Below are positions 8,180-16,406 of a DNA stretch of 64,000 bases, one piece after another. The notes below the pieces were generated by a model. It had not been told where the DNA came from, did not search any database, and worked only from the letters and a program-made list of their open reading frames with translations. The DNA lies in NCBI GenBank assembly GCA_027487515.1, contig JAIYDL010000007.1, positions 345,203 through 409,202 on the forward strand. Direction: 5' to 3'. The position numbers and the translations under genes are program-made. Within the stretch, counting starts at the first letter, position 1, and every line of letters starts with the position of its first letter. The DNA is from Pseudomonadota bacterium. GTDB taxonomy: Bacteria; Bdellovibrionota; Bacteriovoracia; Bacteriovoracales; Bacteriovoracaceae.

Positions 8180-9393
8180 ATAAAAAGTCCGGCAATACAT
8201 GCTGTCATGTAGCAGGCCAAGGTTCCCGCGATCATGGATTTGACCCCATACGCCGCCAGGACATGACGCTTTTCCGGGGCCATGGTCCCAATTCCCCCGA
8301 GCTGGATTGCGATGGAAGAGAAGTTTGAGAAGCCACACAGAGCGTAGGTAGAAAGGATAGTCGCGCGCTCAGAGATTTGACCCTTCGCTGCAATGAGATC
8401 AAGGTACCCAACGAATTCGTTGAGGACGAGCTTCTTACCGAGGATCGCGCCTACTGTCAGGCAGTCATCCCATGGAACCCCAATCAACCAAGCGATGGGT
8501 GCATTCACATACCCCATGAGGAATTCGAAGGAGAGCTGTGGAAACCCGAAGAGGCCACCAAGACCCGAGAGGATCCCGTTGAGCATAGCGATGAGAGCGA
8601 TGAAAGCGAGAAGCATAGCGCCGACGTTGACCGCCAGTTTCATCCCGTCCGAAGCGCCCGAAGCCGCAGCGTCAACCACGTTCGCCGAAAGCTTCGGCAG
8701 ATCGACCTTCACCACTCCAGCTGTCACCGATTCCTCAAGTTCAGGAACCATGAGTTTGGCGCAGACCAGAGCGGCCGGGGCCGACATTACAGAAGCCGCA
8801 AGAAGATGCCCAGCGTCGATGCCAAACCCGACGTAAGCGGCCAGGACACCACCTGCGACCGTCGCCATGCCGCCGGTCATGAGGCACATGAGCTCGGACT
8901 TAGTCATTTTTCCGACGAAGGGCTTAATCACTAAAGGGGCCTCGGTCTGACCAACAAAAATATTGGCGGCGGCCGCGAGAGACTCAGCGCCTGAAGTCTT
9001 CATGGTTTTCATCATGACCTTGGCCACGACTTCCACCACTTTCTGCATGATGCCGACGTGGTAGAGGACAGACATGAGAGCGCTCATGAAAATGATCGTT
9101 GGGAGAACCATCGTCGCGAAGATGAAACCCAGGCTATCCGAGGGTGTTGCGAGGGAGCCGAAAAGGAACTTCGCACCCTCCCCCGTATAACCAAGGATGG
9201 CGTTGAAACCGCGACCGATAGCGGCGAAGATGTTACGCCCAATGTCGGTCTTTAAGATCACAAGACCGAAAACAATTTGCAGAATAACGCCGTTGACCAC
9301 TGTCCGCCACTGAATCGCCTTCTTATTTTCAGAGAGGGCGTAGGCAACGCCAATCATGAAGAAGAGTCCAAGGAGAGAAACCAAACGATCCAT
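8176..9393 (-). CDS. nupC: Concentrative nucleoside transporter (CNT family)
   Basis: The 405-residue multi-pass protein carries the CNT hallmarks 'VGQTEAPLVIKPF' in the middle, 'SVMSAPAALVCAKLMVPE' and 'NEFVGYLDL' towards the C-terminus. These transporters move nucleosides into the cytoplasm with a proton or sodium gradient. Length matches bacterial NupC (about 400). It sits with deoA, a purine nucleoside phosphorylase and cytidine deaminase genes, so uptake and breakdown of nucleosides are encoded together. Its own promoter (9427-9456) closely resembles that of deoA. A CCTCAGG region lies before the ATG as ribosome site. Confidence 0.95.
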   Translation of the reverse strand: MDRLVSLLGLFFMIGVAYALSENKKAIQWRTVVNGVILQIVFGLVILKTDIGRNIFAAIGRGFNAILGYTGEGAKFLFGSLATPSDSLGFIFATMVLPTIIFMSALMSVLYHVGIMQKVVEVVAKVMMKTMKTSGAESLAAAANIFVGQTEAPLVIKPFVGKMTKSELMCLMTGGMATVAGGVLAAYVGFGIDAGHLLAASVMSAPAALVCAKLMVPELEESVTAGVVKVDLPKLSANVVDAAASGASDGMKLAVNVGAMLLAFIALIAMLNGILSGLGGLFGFPQLSFEFLMGYVNAPIAWLIGVPWDDCLTVGAILGKKLVLNEFVGYLDLIAAKGQISERATILSTYALCGFSNFSSIAIQLGGIGTMAPEKRHVLAAYGVKSMIAGTLACYMTACIAGLFI

Positions 9394-9426
9394 AGCGCCA
9401 TCCTGAGGTAGAAGTTGAACCGGGAA

Positions 9427-9456
9427 CTTATACCGAGTGCATCAATCAAGTGGCAA
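9427..9456 (-). promoter_or_regulatory. Promoter of nupC
   Basis: On the minus strand TTGCCA (9451-9456), an 18-base spacer and TATAAG (9427-9432) are each five of six matches to consensus. The transcript would start near 9420, about 27 bases before the ATG. An AAGTT ... AACTT inverted repeat overlaps the start region. Confidence 0.65.
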
Positions 9457-9473
9457 TGGAAAAGTCGAGGGAT

Positions 9474-9884
9474 CTAGAAACGAAATTGAAAGACGGAGGT
9501 GCCAAACTGCACCGGGGGATGGCTGAACTTCTCTACGTTTTGCTGGTGCCAGGCGACTCTTTCTGAGGAGTTAAAGTGGCTTGATGCCTGGAGTTCTTCG
9601 GAATTCTTCTGCGCACTGATGTAGGCGACGAAAATGACCCCCGCGATGATTCCGAGGGCAGCCCCGGTCCAGATGTTCGCGATGTGCCGAGAGGGTTTGT
9701 CCATGAACGAAAGAGTGGAGAGACCGAGGATGGCACCACCGGCGCCCGCGACCCCGACCAAGGTGATGTCTTGCTGAGTGTTTTTTACGATGTCGTCTTC
9801 CGTCTCTTGAGCAAGGGAGAGATTGAAGGTCGCGCTGCTGAGGAAAAGGGTCACTGTTAAGATAGCGCAAAGAAACTTTTTCAT
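9474..9884 (-). CDS. Small secreted or membrane protein, unknown
   Basis: The track ORF begins at 9914, but 'MKKFLCAILTV' at 9884 has AGGA eight bases upstream and starts a normal signal peptide ('SSATFNLSLAQ'), giving 136 residues. A glycine-rich hydrophobic hairpin follows ('VGVAGAGGAILGLSTLSFM' and 'IWTGAALGIIAGVIFVAYI'), probably two membrane-spanning segments, then a short polar tail ending in 'FQFRF'. A terminal aromatic residue is typical of outer-membrane insertion signals, but the protein is too small for a barrel by itself. It is divergent from deoA and 80 bases upstream of nupC on the same strand. No family recognised. Confidence 0.65.
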   Translation of the reverse strand: MKKFLCAILTVTLFLSSATFNLSLAQETEDDIVKNTQQDITLVGVAGAGGAILGLSTLSFMDKPSRHIANIWTGAALGIIAGVIFVAYISAQKNSEELQASSHFNSSERVAWHQQNVEKFSHPPVQFGTSVFQFRF

Positions 9885-9907
9885 AGGGAATCCTGGTCGG
9901 GTTAAAT

Positions 9908-9937
9908 TTGCCAAGGGGAAAATCTTAAGCTTATGAT
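9908..9937 (+). promoter_or_regulatory. Promoter of the deoA-punA-cdd operon
   Basis: TTGCCA (9908-9913), an 18-base spacer and TATGAT (9932-9937) give five of six matches at each box. The -35 sequence and the spacing are identical to those of the nupC promoter. The start point would be near 9944, about 27 bases before the ATG. Confidence 0.7.
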
Positions 9938-9946
9938 AATTCCCCT
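9914..9946. promoter_or_regulatory. Inverted repeat spanning the deoA promoter (candidate operator)
   Basis: AGGGGAA (9914-9920) and TTCCCCT (9940-9946) are perfect inverted copies that bracket the spacer, the -10 box and the likely start point. A repressor bound here would block the promoter. No regulator gene lies next to it. Confidence 0.45.
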
Positions 9947-9970
9947 ACCGAAAGTTTGCAAACGAGTTGT

Positions 9971-11293
9971 ATGAGTAAAGATGAATTCCAGGTCTACCCG
10001 CTGATTGACAAAAAAAAGCACGGGGAAAAGTTGACCAGCGCTGAGATCAAATGGTTCATCCAGCGCTACACGCAGCAGCTCATCCCGGATTACCAGATGT
10101 CGGCGATGCTGATGGCGATGTTCATCCGTGGGATGGACACGGCCGAAACCGCGGCGCTCACGGACGCCATGCTCGAGTCCGGTGAGCGACTCCGCTTCCC
10201 AGGGCGAAACGTCATCGACAAGCACTCCACCGGCGGCGTCGGAGACAAGGCCTCCTTCGTCCTCGCACCGATCGCGAGCGCCGCGGGGGTGCGGGTGCCG
10301 ATGATCGCGGGCCGGGGCCTCGGGCACACCGGAGGCACGGTGGATAAGATCGAGGCCATCTCCGGGTTTCGAACGAAGCTCTCACTGACCGAATTCTCCG
10401 CGAAGCTTCAAAGCGAGGGCCTGGTGCTGATCGGCCAGACGCCGGAGATCGCGCCGGCGGACCGCCTGCTCTATGCGCTTCGAGACGTCACAGCAACGAT
10501 CGACTCGATCCCGCTCATCACGGCGTCGATCATGAGTAAGAAACTCGCCGAAGGTGCCAACGGCATCGTCTTCGACATCAAGTGCGGCACCGGTGCCTTC
10601 ATGCGGACTCCGAAAGCCGCGCGCTCCCTCGCGAAGAGTCTGATCGCAACCGCGGGCCGGTTTAAGAAGAAGGCCGTCGCTCTCGTGACGGATATGAACC
10701 AGCCTCTGGGCAATGAAGTGGGACACTCGAACGAGCTGATCGAAAGCCTCGAGACGCTCAAGGGTCGAGGTCCGGCGGACCTGACGGAGCTCTCGCTGCA
10801 TCTGGCGGCCCACATGATCCATCTCGCGGGCGTAGAGAAAACCTTTCCCAAAGCCCTGGCAAAGGCACAGGAAATGGTGAGCTCCGGGAAGGCGCTGGCC
10901 GAGTTTCGAAATCTCCTCCGCTCTCAGGGTGGCGATGTCCGAGTGGTCGACGACTACTCTCTCCTGCCTCTGGCCAGTGAGCGCACCGTCATCGCTGCCC
11001 CCGGACCCGGGTACATCAAGATGTTCGACAACACTCTCATCGGGCTGCTCCTCATCGACCTCGGCGGGGGCCGCCGGTCTAAGGCGGACGCCATCGACCA
11101 TGGGGTGGGATTCACCTTCCACAAGAAGATCGGCGACCGAGTCACGAGGGGTGAGCCGATCTTGACGGTGATCCATCACGCCCACCAGAAAGAAGTCGTG
11201 AAAGCAATCAAGACACGCTTCCTGAAAGAGGCGTTAACCCTGAGTCAGACCAAGGTGAAGCCACCGAAACTCATCCTCGACCAACTACGCTAA
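9971..11293 (+). CDS. deoA: Thymidine / pyrimidine-nucleoside phosphorylase
   Basis: The protein (440 residues from ATG 9971; the track's TTG at 9956 lies in the leader) splits thymidine or uridine with phosphate into base and (deoxy)ribose-1-phosphate. The family signature 'GRNVIDKHSTGGVGDKAS' near residue 80 and 'AGRGLGHTGGTVDKIEAI' near 110 are intact, as are the 'ALRDVTATIDSIPLI' phosphate-site region and the C-terminal 'HKKIGDRVTRGEPI' lobe. Length matches DeoA/Pdp. It heads an operon with a purine nucleoside phosphorylase (10-base gap) and cytidine deaminase. Whether it prefers thymidine or accepts uridine as well cannot be told from sequence alone. Confidence 0.93.
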   Translation: MSKDEFQVYPLIDKKKHGEKLTSAEIKWFIQRYTQQLIPDYQMSAMLMAMFIRGMDTAETAALTDAMLESGERLRFPGRNVIDKHSTGGVGDKASFVLAPIASAAGVRVPMIAGRGLGHTGGTVDKIEAISGFRTKLSLTEFSAKLQSEGLVLIGQTPEIAPADRLLYALRDVTATIDSIPLITASIMSKKLAEGANGIVFDIKCGTGAFMRTPKAARSLAKSLIATAGRFKKKAVALVTDMNQPLGNEVGHSNELIESLETLKGRGPADLTELSLHLAAHMIHLAGVEKTFPKALAKAQEMVSSGKALAEFRNLLRSQGGDVRVVDDYSLLPLASERTVIAAPGPGYIKMFDNTLIGLLLIDLGGGRRSKADAIDHGVGFTFHKKIGDRVTRGEPILTVIHHAHQKEVVKAIKTRFLKEALTLSQTKVKPPKLILDQLR

Positions 11294-11303
11294 GGAACCG
11301 ATT

Positions 11304-12137
11304 ATGCCGATGAAGAAAATCCTCGAGGCCTCCCGCTACATACAGTCAAAGCACGCTCTGAAGCCGCGGATCGGGATCGTCCTCGGATCGGGGCTTGGGA
11401 TCTACGTCGACGAGATCCAAGAGAAGGTCGTGATCCCCTATGATGAAATTCCGCACTTCAAACGGACCTCAGTTGAGGGTCACTCGGGAGCACTGATCCT
11501 AGGCTCGGTCCGCGGCGTTCCCGTGGCGGCACTCCAAGGGCGCCTCCACGCCTACGAGGGCTACGAGCTAGAAGACATCGTCCTCCCCGTGCGGACCCTC
11601 GCGCAGCTCGGGATCGAGTATCTCTTTCTGACGAATGCATCCGGCGGCATCAACGGCAACTTTCACCCTGGCGACTTAGTCGCGATCTCGGACCACATCA
11701 ATCTCTCAGGAAAAAATCCGCTCGTGGGCCCGAACCTTTCAGAGCTCGGTCCGCGATTCCCGGACATGGGAAATGCCTACGATAAGGATCTTCGTCTGGT
11801 GCTCCATGCGACCGCGGCCCGGACCGGTGTGGGTCTCAAAGACGGAGTCTACTGCTCGGTCTTAGGTCCGACCTACGAAACTCCGGCGGAGATCCGGATG
11901 CTCCGGACCCTCGGGGCCGATCTGGTGGGCATGAGTACGGTCCATGAGGTCATCGCCGCGAACCACATCGGCCTAAAGGTGGCCGGAGTTGCCTGCGTGA
12001 CCAACTACGCCGCCGGGATCAAGGAAGAGAAGCTGAGCCACGCGGACGTGAAAGTGGTGGCAGAAAAGGCCATGATTGGTTTCGCCACCGTTTTAACCGA
12101 AACTATTCAGGAACTAAAAAAGATCGGAAAAGTCTGA
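11304..12137 (+). CDS. punA: Purine nucleoside phosphorylase (trimeric type)
   Basis: The 277-residue protein matches the trimeric PNP family: 'GIVLGSGLG' at the phosphate-binding N-terminus, 'VEGHSGALILG' and 'ALQGRLHAYEGY' as the family signature, 'FLTNASGGIN' and the base-binding 'GPTYETPAEIRMLRTLGAD'. It cleaves (deoxy)inosine and (deoxy)guanosine with phosphate. AAGGA lies seven bases before ATG 11304; an in-frame ATG two codons later is a less likely start. Located between deoA and cdd, with a one-base overlap (TGATG) to cdd, so the three are translationally linked. Confidence 0.94.
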   Translation: MPMKKILEASRYIQSKHALKPRIGIVLGSGLGIYVDEIQEKVVIPYDEIPHFKRTSVEGHSGALILGSVRGVPVAALQGRLHAYEGYELEDIVLPVRTLAQLGIEYLFLTNASGGINGNFHPGDLVAISDHINLSGKNPLVGPNLSELGPRFPDMGNAYDKDLRLVLHATAARTGVGLKDGVYCSVLGPTYETPAEIRMLRTLGADLVGMSTVHEVIAANHIGLKVAGVACVTNYAAGIKEEKLSHADVKVVAEKAMIGFATVLTETIQELKKIGKV

Positions 12138-12523
12138 TGAGTCACGACCTAAGAGCGAAGGCCAAAGCGGCAGCAACGCACTCCCACTCCCCGTACTCGA
12201 AGGCCCGGGTCGGCTCGGCCCTTGAGACCACCGACGGTCACGTCTACCAGGGCTGCAACATCGAAAACGCGAGCTTCGGCGGAACCGTCTGCGCCGAGCG
12301 CGTGGCCATCTGGAAAGCCGTCTCCGAGGGCCACCGGCGGCTCAAGAGAATCTACGTCTACACGGTGGATGGCTGGCCCCCGTGTGGCATGTGCCTCCAG
12401 GTCATGACCGAGTTCGCGGACGGGAACCTCGAGGTCGTGATCGGAAACGAAGCGGGCCAGGAGACGACCCGCAGGCTCAAAGAACTTCTTACCAACGCCT
12501 TCACTCCCGATCACATGGAATGA
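12137..12523 (+). CDS. cdd: Cytidine deaminase
   Basis: The 128-residue protein is the short homotetrameric type. The zinc site is complete: 'TVCAERVA' (Cys and catalytic Glu) and 'PPCGMCLQ' (two further Cys). 'CNIENASFGG' is the substrate-binding loop. It converts cytidine and deoxycytidine to uridine and deoxyuridine, which the neighbouring pyrimidine phosphorylase could then split. The ATG overlaps the stop of punA by one base. Confidence 0.95.
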   Translation: MSHDLRAKAKAAATHSHSPYSKARVGSALETTDGHVYQGCNIENASFGGTVCAERVAIWKAVSEGHRRLKRIYVYTVDGWPPCGMCLQVMTEFADGNLEVVIGNEAGQETTRRLKELLTNAFTPDHME

Positions 12524-12566
12524 AGATGCTCATTAAAGGAATGGAGCGAATGTTCCATTTAAACCC

Positions 12567-13883
12567 ATGCACGACAAAGACAAAGCCTTCGAAACTTCGG
12601 ACGCCCTCCTAAGGTCGCTCGAGTTCTGCATCATTGACCTTGAGACCACGGGCGGGAATCCGGACACCGAGAAGATCATCGAGATCGGGCTCGTGAAGAT
12701 CGAGAACCGCAAGATCTCGGAAGAGCGGTCGTTCCTGATCAATCCGCAGAAAGAGATCCCGGACTTCGTTCAGAAACTGACGGGGATCCGACGGGCGGAC
12801 GTGGAGCACTCCCCCAAGATTGAAGAGGTCATCGACGAAATTGTCCAGTTCATCGGAAGCTCGATCCTGGTTGCCCACAACACGTCCTTCGACGTCCCGT
12901 TCTTAAACGGCGTGCTCAAGAAGCTCCAACGCCCGACCCTCGAAAACAAGGTCATCTGCACCAACATCATGACGAAGTACATGATCCCAGACATCATGAG
13001 TTCGAACCTCAACTACATGGCCTCCATCTTCGGGATCCACCACTCCCAGGCCCACCGGGCGGTGGAGGATGCTCGCGCCACCGGCCTCCTCCTCCTGAAG
13101 TACCTCGATATCTTCGAAGCGAAGAACATCCGAAAAGTTAACCAGCTCTACTACCCCCGAAACAAGTTCGAACTCGACCGTGCGATCATCGAACCCTCGG
13201 AAGGGATCGAGAAGGTTCACCAGGTGATCGGCCAGATCGAGCATCCCTGCGTCCTCACGATCAAGGGTGACAACGGGGTCATCTTGACCATCCTCCCGGT
13301 GAAGAATCCGCGCGCCGAACTCGACGACCTCAAGGCCTACCTCGACGAGTTTCGCTGGAGCCAGATCCACCTGCGCCTCTGCGGCCCGTTCATCGAGGGG
13401 CTCTTCTTCATGAACTCGAACTTCGTGAAGATCCCCGAATCCTACCGGAAGAAAACCATCGATTACCTCGAGGCGAAGCATCCGCTACCGCCGGCCCCGA
13501 AGTTCATGGATGAGCACGACTTCGTCGTGACTCCCCATCTGATCAACGGCCAGTTCATCGTCTACAGTTTCCTGAACTTCTCTCCCTACTCCCAGCTGGT
13601 CTTTAAGTTCCCGTCCCACAAGAAGAAGCTCCATCAGTTTCTTCTGGGCCAGGTGGCGCGGTTCGAGACACAGCAGAAGGGTAAGAAGAAGGTCTTCATC
13701 CACAACGACCTTAAGGACATCTTCCTCTCGCTCTTTAGCAACGCTCTGGCACAGGAACCACACGTCTACCAGACCCTCAAGATCGCCGACCTTCGGGACG
13801 AGCAGAAGCGCTACCTCGACCGGATCGAGGAACTCTCGGTGGGGCAGGCCGACCGCTACAAGTTTCCGGTGAAACACCTCTGA
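12567..13883 (+). CDS. DEDDh 3'-5' exonuclease with long C-terminal extension
   Basis: Residues 15-170 of 438 form a DnaQ/epsilon-type exonuclease: 'CIIDLETTGG' (D24, E26), 'LVAHNTSFDVPFL' and 'HRAVEDARATG' supply the DEDDh residues. The remaining 270 residues are not a polymerase or a DinG helicase and match nothing I recognise; they are rich in beta-type segments ('FVVTPHLINGQFIVYSFL') and basic stretches. It follows cdd by 43 bases and may belong to the nucleoside operon. A small hairpin (AATGGA ... TCCATT) sits just upstream of the ATG and no Shine-Dalgarno is at normal distance. Its stop codon abuts that of the convergent next gene. Confidence 0.85.
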   Translation: MHDKDKAFETSDALLRSLEFCIIDLETTGGNPDTEKIIEIGLVKIENRKISEERSFLINPQKEIPDFVQKLTGIRRADVEHSPKIEEVIDEIVQFIGSSILVAHNTSFDVPFLNGVLKKLQRPTLENKVICTNIMTKYMIPDIMSSNLNYMASIFGIHHSQAHRAVEDARATGLLLLKYLDIFEAKNIRKVNQLYYPRNKFELDRAIIEPSEGIEKVHQVIGQIEHPCVLTIKGDNGVILTILPVKNPRAELDDLKAYLDEFRWSQIHLRLCGPFIEGLFFMNSNFVKIPESYRKKTIDYLEAKHPLPPAPKFMDEHDFVVTPHLINGQFIVYSFLNFSPYSQLVFKFPSHKKKLHQFLLGQVARFETQQKGKKKVFIHNDLKDIFLSLFSNALAQEPHVYQTLKIADLRDEQKRYLDRIEELSVGQADRYKFPVKHL

Positions 13884-15569
13884 CTAGGGGTTGTGAATAA
13901 AGCGCAGCGAATAGTCCGAAACCTGGAGCACGAAGTTCTCGATGGTCACGAGGTTTTGGATGAGCGTCGAGAGGCTTAGGCCCGAGATGTTGAGTTCATG
14001 GAGCTGGATCTGGATTTCTCGCGAGCTCTCGATGATCTCCCCCTTGATCACCTTCTCGATCTGGTTCTTGTTCGCCACCAGAAGCTGGTGCGAATAGAGC
14101 GTCATCACTTCTCCGAGGATCAAGTAGAAGGTCATCGTCAGGAGGCTGGGATTGACTCGGGCCCGGAAGTCGGCGTGCTTACTCGACTCGAAGCTAAACC
14201 GGATCCCACTCTCGACGGTCCGAAACCGGAGGAGATTCTGTGCCTGTTGGTAGCAGATGTCGATCGTGCTGCGGGCCCCCGCTTCGGCGATCAGAGCTCT
14301 GGGATTCGCTCGGGAGAAACCAAGGAAGGTCTCGATCAGTTGCTTGCACCGCTGGGCCCCGTTCTTCATCTCCACGAGCGTCTGGGTCGCCTCCGCATCG
14401 TGGTACTCATCGAGGAGTAAGAGCGATAACGCTGCTTGAATCCCGGCGATCGGATTATTGAGTTCATGGGCGATGCTGGAACTGATGATGCCGAGTTCCT
14501 GGCCTGACGGGGTGAGGTTGCCGTCCCCTTTTAAAAAGAAGCTCTCCGTGAAGAAGACGAAGAGGATTTTATCCTGGCCCATGTGATGGATGTTCTTTCG
14601 GAAAACGTTGTACGGGATCTCGTGGATGAGGGTCTTCTCTCGGAGCTTCAGCCGCAGACAGTGCGACGGGGGATACCCCAGTTTCCCGAAGAGAGAATTG
14701 TGCTGATGCACCTCTCCTTGGCCGGAGAGGAGGGCCACGGGAAACGGGATTCCGTCCAGCACACTCTCCCAGAGGGATTCGTCGAAGAAGGGGTCCTTCA
14801 GCTCCTGCTGGGAGCGGAAGAAGTTCACGAGGGTTGTGAAGAAAAAAAGACGCTTCATGAGTCGGATGGCATTGTCCTCGTCCCAGCTAAGCTCCAGGCC
14901 AATGAACTCGCCTTTAAACGGCGGGAGGATCAGGAAAGACTCCGTTGGATGGATGGCACCGAAGTCCCGGGAGGTCAGGAAGCGGAACCGAGCACGGTCG
15001 ATGTGGACCTTAACGAACTGCTTGAGGACTTTCTCGAGTTTCGGGAGGTCGTCAGACTGGATCAGGTCTCGCTCGAGGTGCACGAGTGCCTGGGCGTAAT
15101 CGAGCAGAACTTCGGTGGTGAAAACCTCGTCGTTATTGAGGGAGAGCACCTGCCGGACCTTGAGTTCAAACCGCCGCAGGTTCTTTAATCCTCGGGACAT
15201 GAGAACGTCTTCCCGGGCCAGAATGAATTTTTGCAGCGAGGGCCCTAAGAGAAGGTCGAGCTGCCGGCGGTCCAGCACGTCATCTAGAACAGCGTCGGCC
15301 AGGGATTCGCTGATATTTTGTCCGAAGCTAAAGAGGCCCTGATTTTGGTCTAGGAGGCAGATGCGAAACACTTCTCCGGCAGAGAGTTCGTGGAGCGAAC
15401 CTTCGGAGACGAAGTCGACCGTGAGTTTATCCCTGGCCGCTGGAGTCGCGAGCGAATCGGTGATGACTGCGTCTCGGAATTCCGAGAGGACAGGTTCGAG
15501 GCTTTTCCGGAGATCCATGGAGAGCATCGGATCAATCCGGAACTGGAGGAGTCCTGAGTACTGCTGCAT
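13884..15569 (-). CDS. Histidine-kinase-like protein with degenerate ATPase domain
   Basis: The 561-residue soluble protein has a GAF-like region (about 130-250), a PAS-like region ('PFPVALLSGQGEVHQHNSLF', about 274-293 onward) and a clear dimerisation/H-box 'SIAHELNNPIAGIQAAL' with His368. The following ATPase domain keeps its outline ('NPSLLTMTFYLILGEV' where the N box should be, 'GLSLST' at the G2 box, residues 530-535) but lacks the N-box asparagine and any D-x-G-x-G loop. It probably cannot bind ATP in the usual way. It is the last gene of the ftsE operon, overlapping the M23 gene by one base, so it may be a regulatory pseudokinase of the wall-hydrolysis module. No response regulator lies nearby. 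Confidence 0.8.
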   Translation of the reverse strand: MQQYSGLLQFRIDPMLSMDLRKSLEPVLSEFRDAVITDSLATPAARDKLTVDFVSEGSLHELSAGEVFRICLLDQNQGLFSFGQNISESLADAVLDDVLDRRQLDLLLGPSLQKFILAREDVLMSRGLKNLRRFELKVRQVLSLNNDEVFTTEVLLDYAQALVHLERDLIQSDDLPKLEKVLKQFVKVHIDRARFRFLTSRDFGAIHPTESFLILPPFKGEFIGLELSWDEDNAIRLMKRLFFFTTLVNFFRSQQELKDPFFDESLWESVLDGIPFPVALLSGQGEVHQHNSLFGKLGYPPSHCLRLKLREKTLIHEIPYNVFRKNIHHMGQDKILFVFFTESFFLKGDGNLTPSGQELGIISSSIAHELNNPIAGIQAALSLLLLDEYHDAEATQTLVEMKNGAQRCKQLIETFLGFSRANPRALIAEAGARSTIDICYQQAQNLLRFRTVESGIRFSFESSKHADFRARVNPSLLTMTFYLILGEVMTLYSHQLLVANKNQIEKVIKGEIIESSREIQIQLHELNISGLSLSTLIQNLVTIENFVLQVSDYSLRFIHNP

Positions 15570-16405
15570 TAGTCCTTAAAAGCTTTCTTTGTCTCTTCTA
15601 TCATGACGTCACCGTCGATGTACTGGCCTTGGACTTTAACACCCCAGTGGAGGTGTGGTCCAGAGGTTCTTCCGGTATTTCCGGAGAGGCCTATGATCTC
15701 TCCGCGCTCAACGAAGCGCCCCGCTTCGATGAGAGTCTTGGAAAGATGGCCATAGACGGAGAAGACGTCAAGGCCATGGTCGATGATGACGGTGCCGCCG
15801 GTGTAAAAAAGGTCTCCAGAAAAGACCACTTTCCCTGCGTTCGCCGCCGGAACTTTATCCCCGATCGCCGCCCGGTAATCGATGCCAAGGTGCTGGCCTT
15901 TTTTTTCCTTGTTATAAACGCGCTTGGTGCCGTAGATGCTGGTGACGGCACTGCTCATGGGGGCCTGGAACGCGGTCTTGAATTGGAGGCGCTCGAGGGA
16001 GTGCGAATAGATCCGGTTCAAGACCAGTTGCTCAGCGTCGGCGCGCTTTTGGTTCACCGCAGAGAGTTTGATGGTCTTCGGCGCGACCTTGAGCTTCTCC
16101 GCCGGGTAGTCCCGAGGTTCAACTTTGAAGAAGAGATCGGCCAGCACCTGCTCACCGTCTTTGAAGGTACAGGTAAACGGGTTCAGGTCAGAGAAGTAGC
16201 TCTCCATGACGAGGGCCTGCACGGACTTGCCTTCCCGTTGAATTTTGACTCGCTGGTCCCGGCAAAAAAGTTTCACGGTATCGCCCGGAAGCTCGAGCTC
16301 GATCCACCGGACCTCGCCCGGACGGATGGAGAGCTCTTTTTGAATCGGATTTTTGGCCCAGCTCGTGGTGGCGCAGCTGAGAAGGAGGGAGACGAAGATC
16401 TTCAT
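15569..16405 (-). CDS. M23 (LytM) metallopeptidase, secreted
   Basis: The 278-residue protein has a signal peptide ending near 'TTSWA' and a C-terminal LytM domain (about 150-270). Zinc ligands and active site are present: 'KGQHLGIDYRA' (H-x-x-x-D), 'VYGHLSK' and 'SGPHLHWGV' (H-x-H). It should cut peptide cross-links in peptidoglycan. The N-terminal part is a beta-rich domain typical of M23 proteins with regulatory arms. It is encoded in the ftsEX-envC-like operon, so it is a candidate hydrolase controlled by that complex. One base separates it from xseA, and its stop overlaps the start of the kinase-like gene. Confidence 0.93.
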   Translation of the reverse strand: MKIFVSLLLSCATTSWAKNPIQKELSIRPGEVRWIELELPGDTVKLFCRDQRVKIQREGKSVQALVMESYFSDLNPFTCTFKDGEQVLADLFFKVEPRDYPAEKLKVAPKTIKLSAVNQKRADAEQLVLNRIYSHSLERLQFKTAFQAPMSSAVTSIYGTKRVYNKEKKGQHLGIDYRAAIGDKVPAANAGKVVFSGDLFYTGGTVIIDHGLDVFSVYGHLSKTLIEAGRFVERGEIIGLSGNTGRTSGPHLHWGVKVQGQYIDGDVMIEETKKAFKD

Positions 16406-16406
16406 A

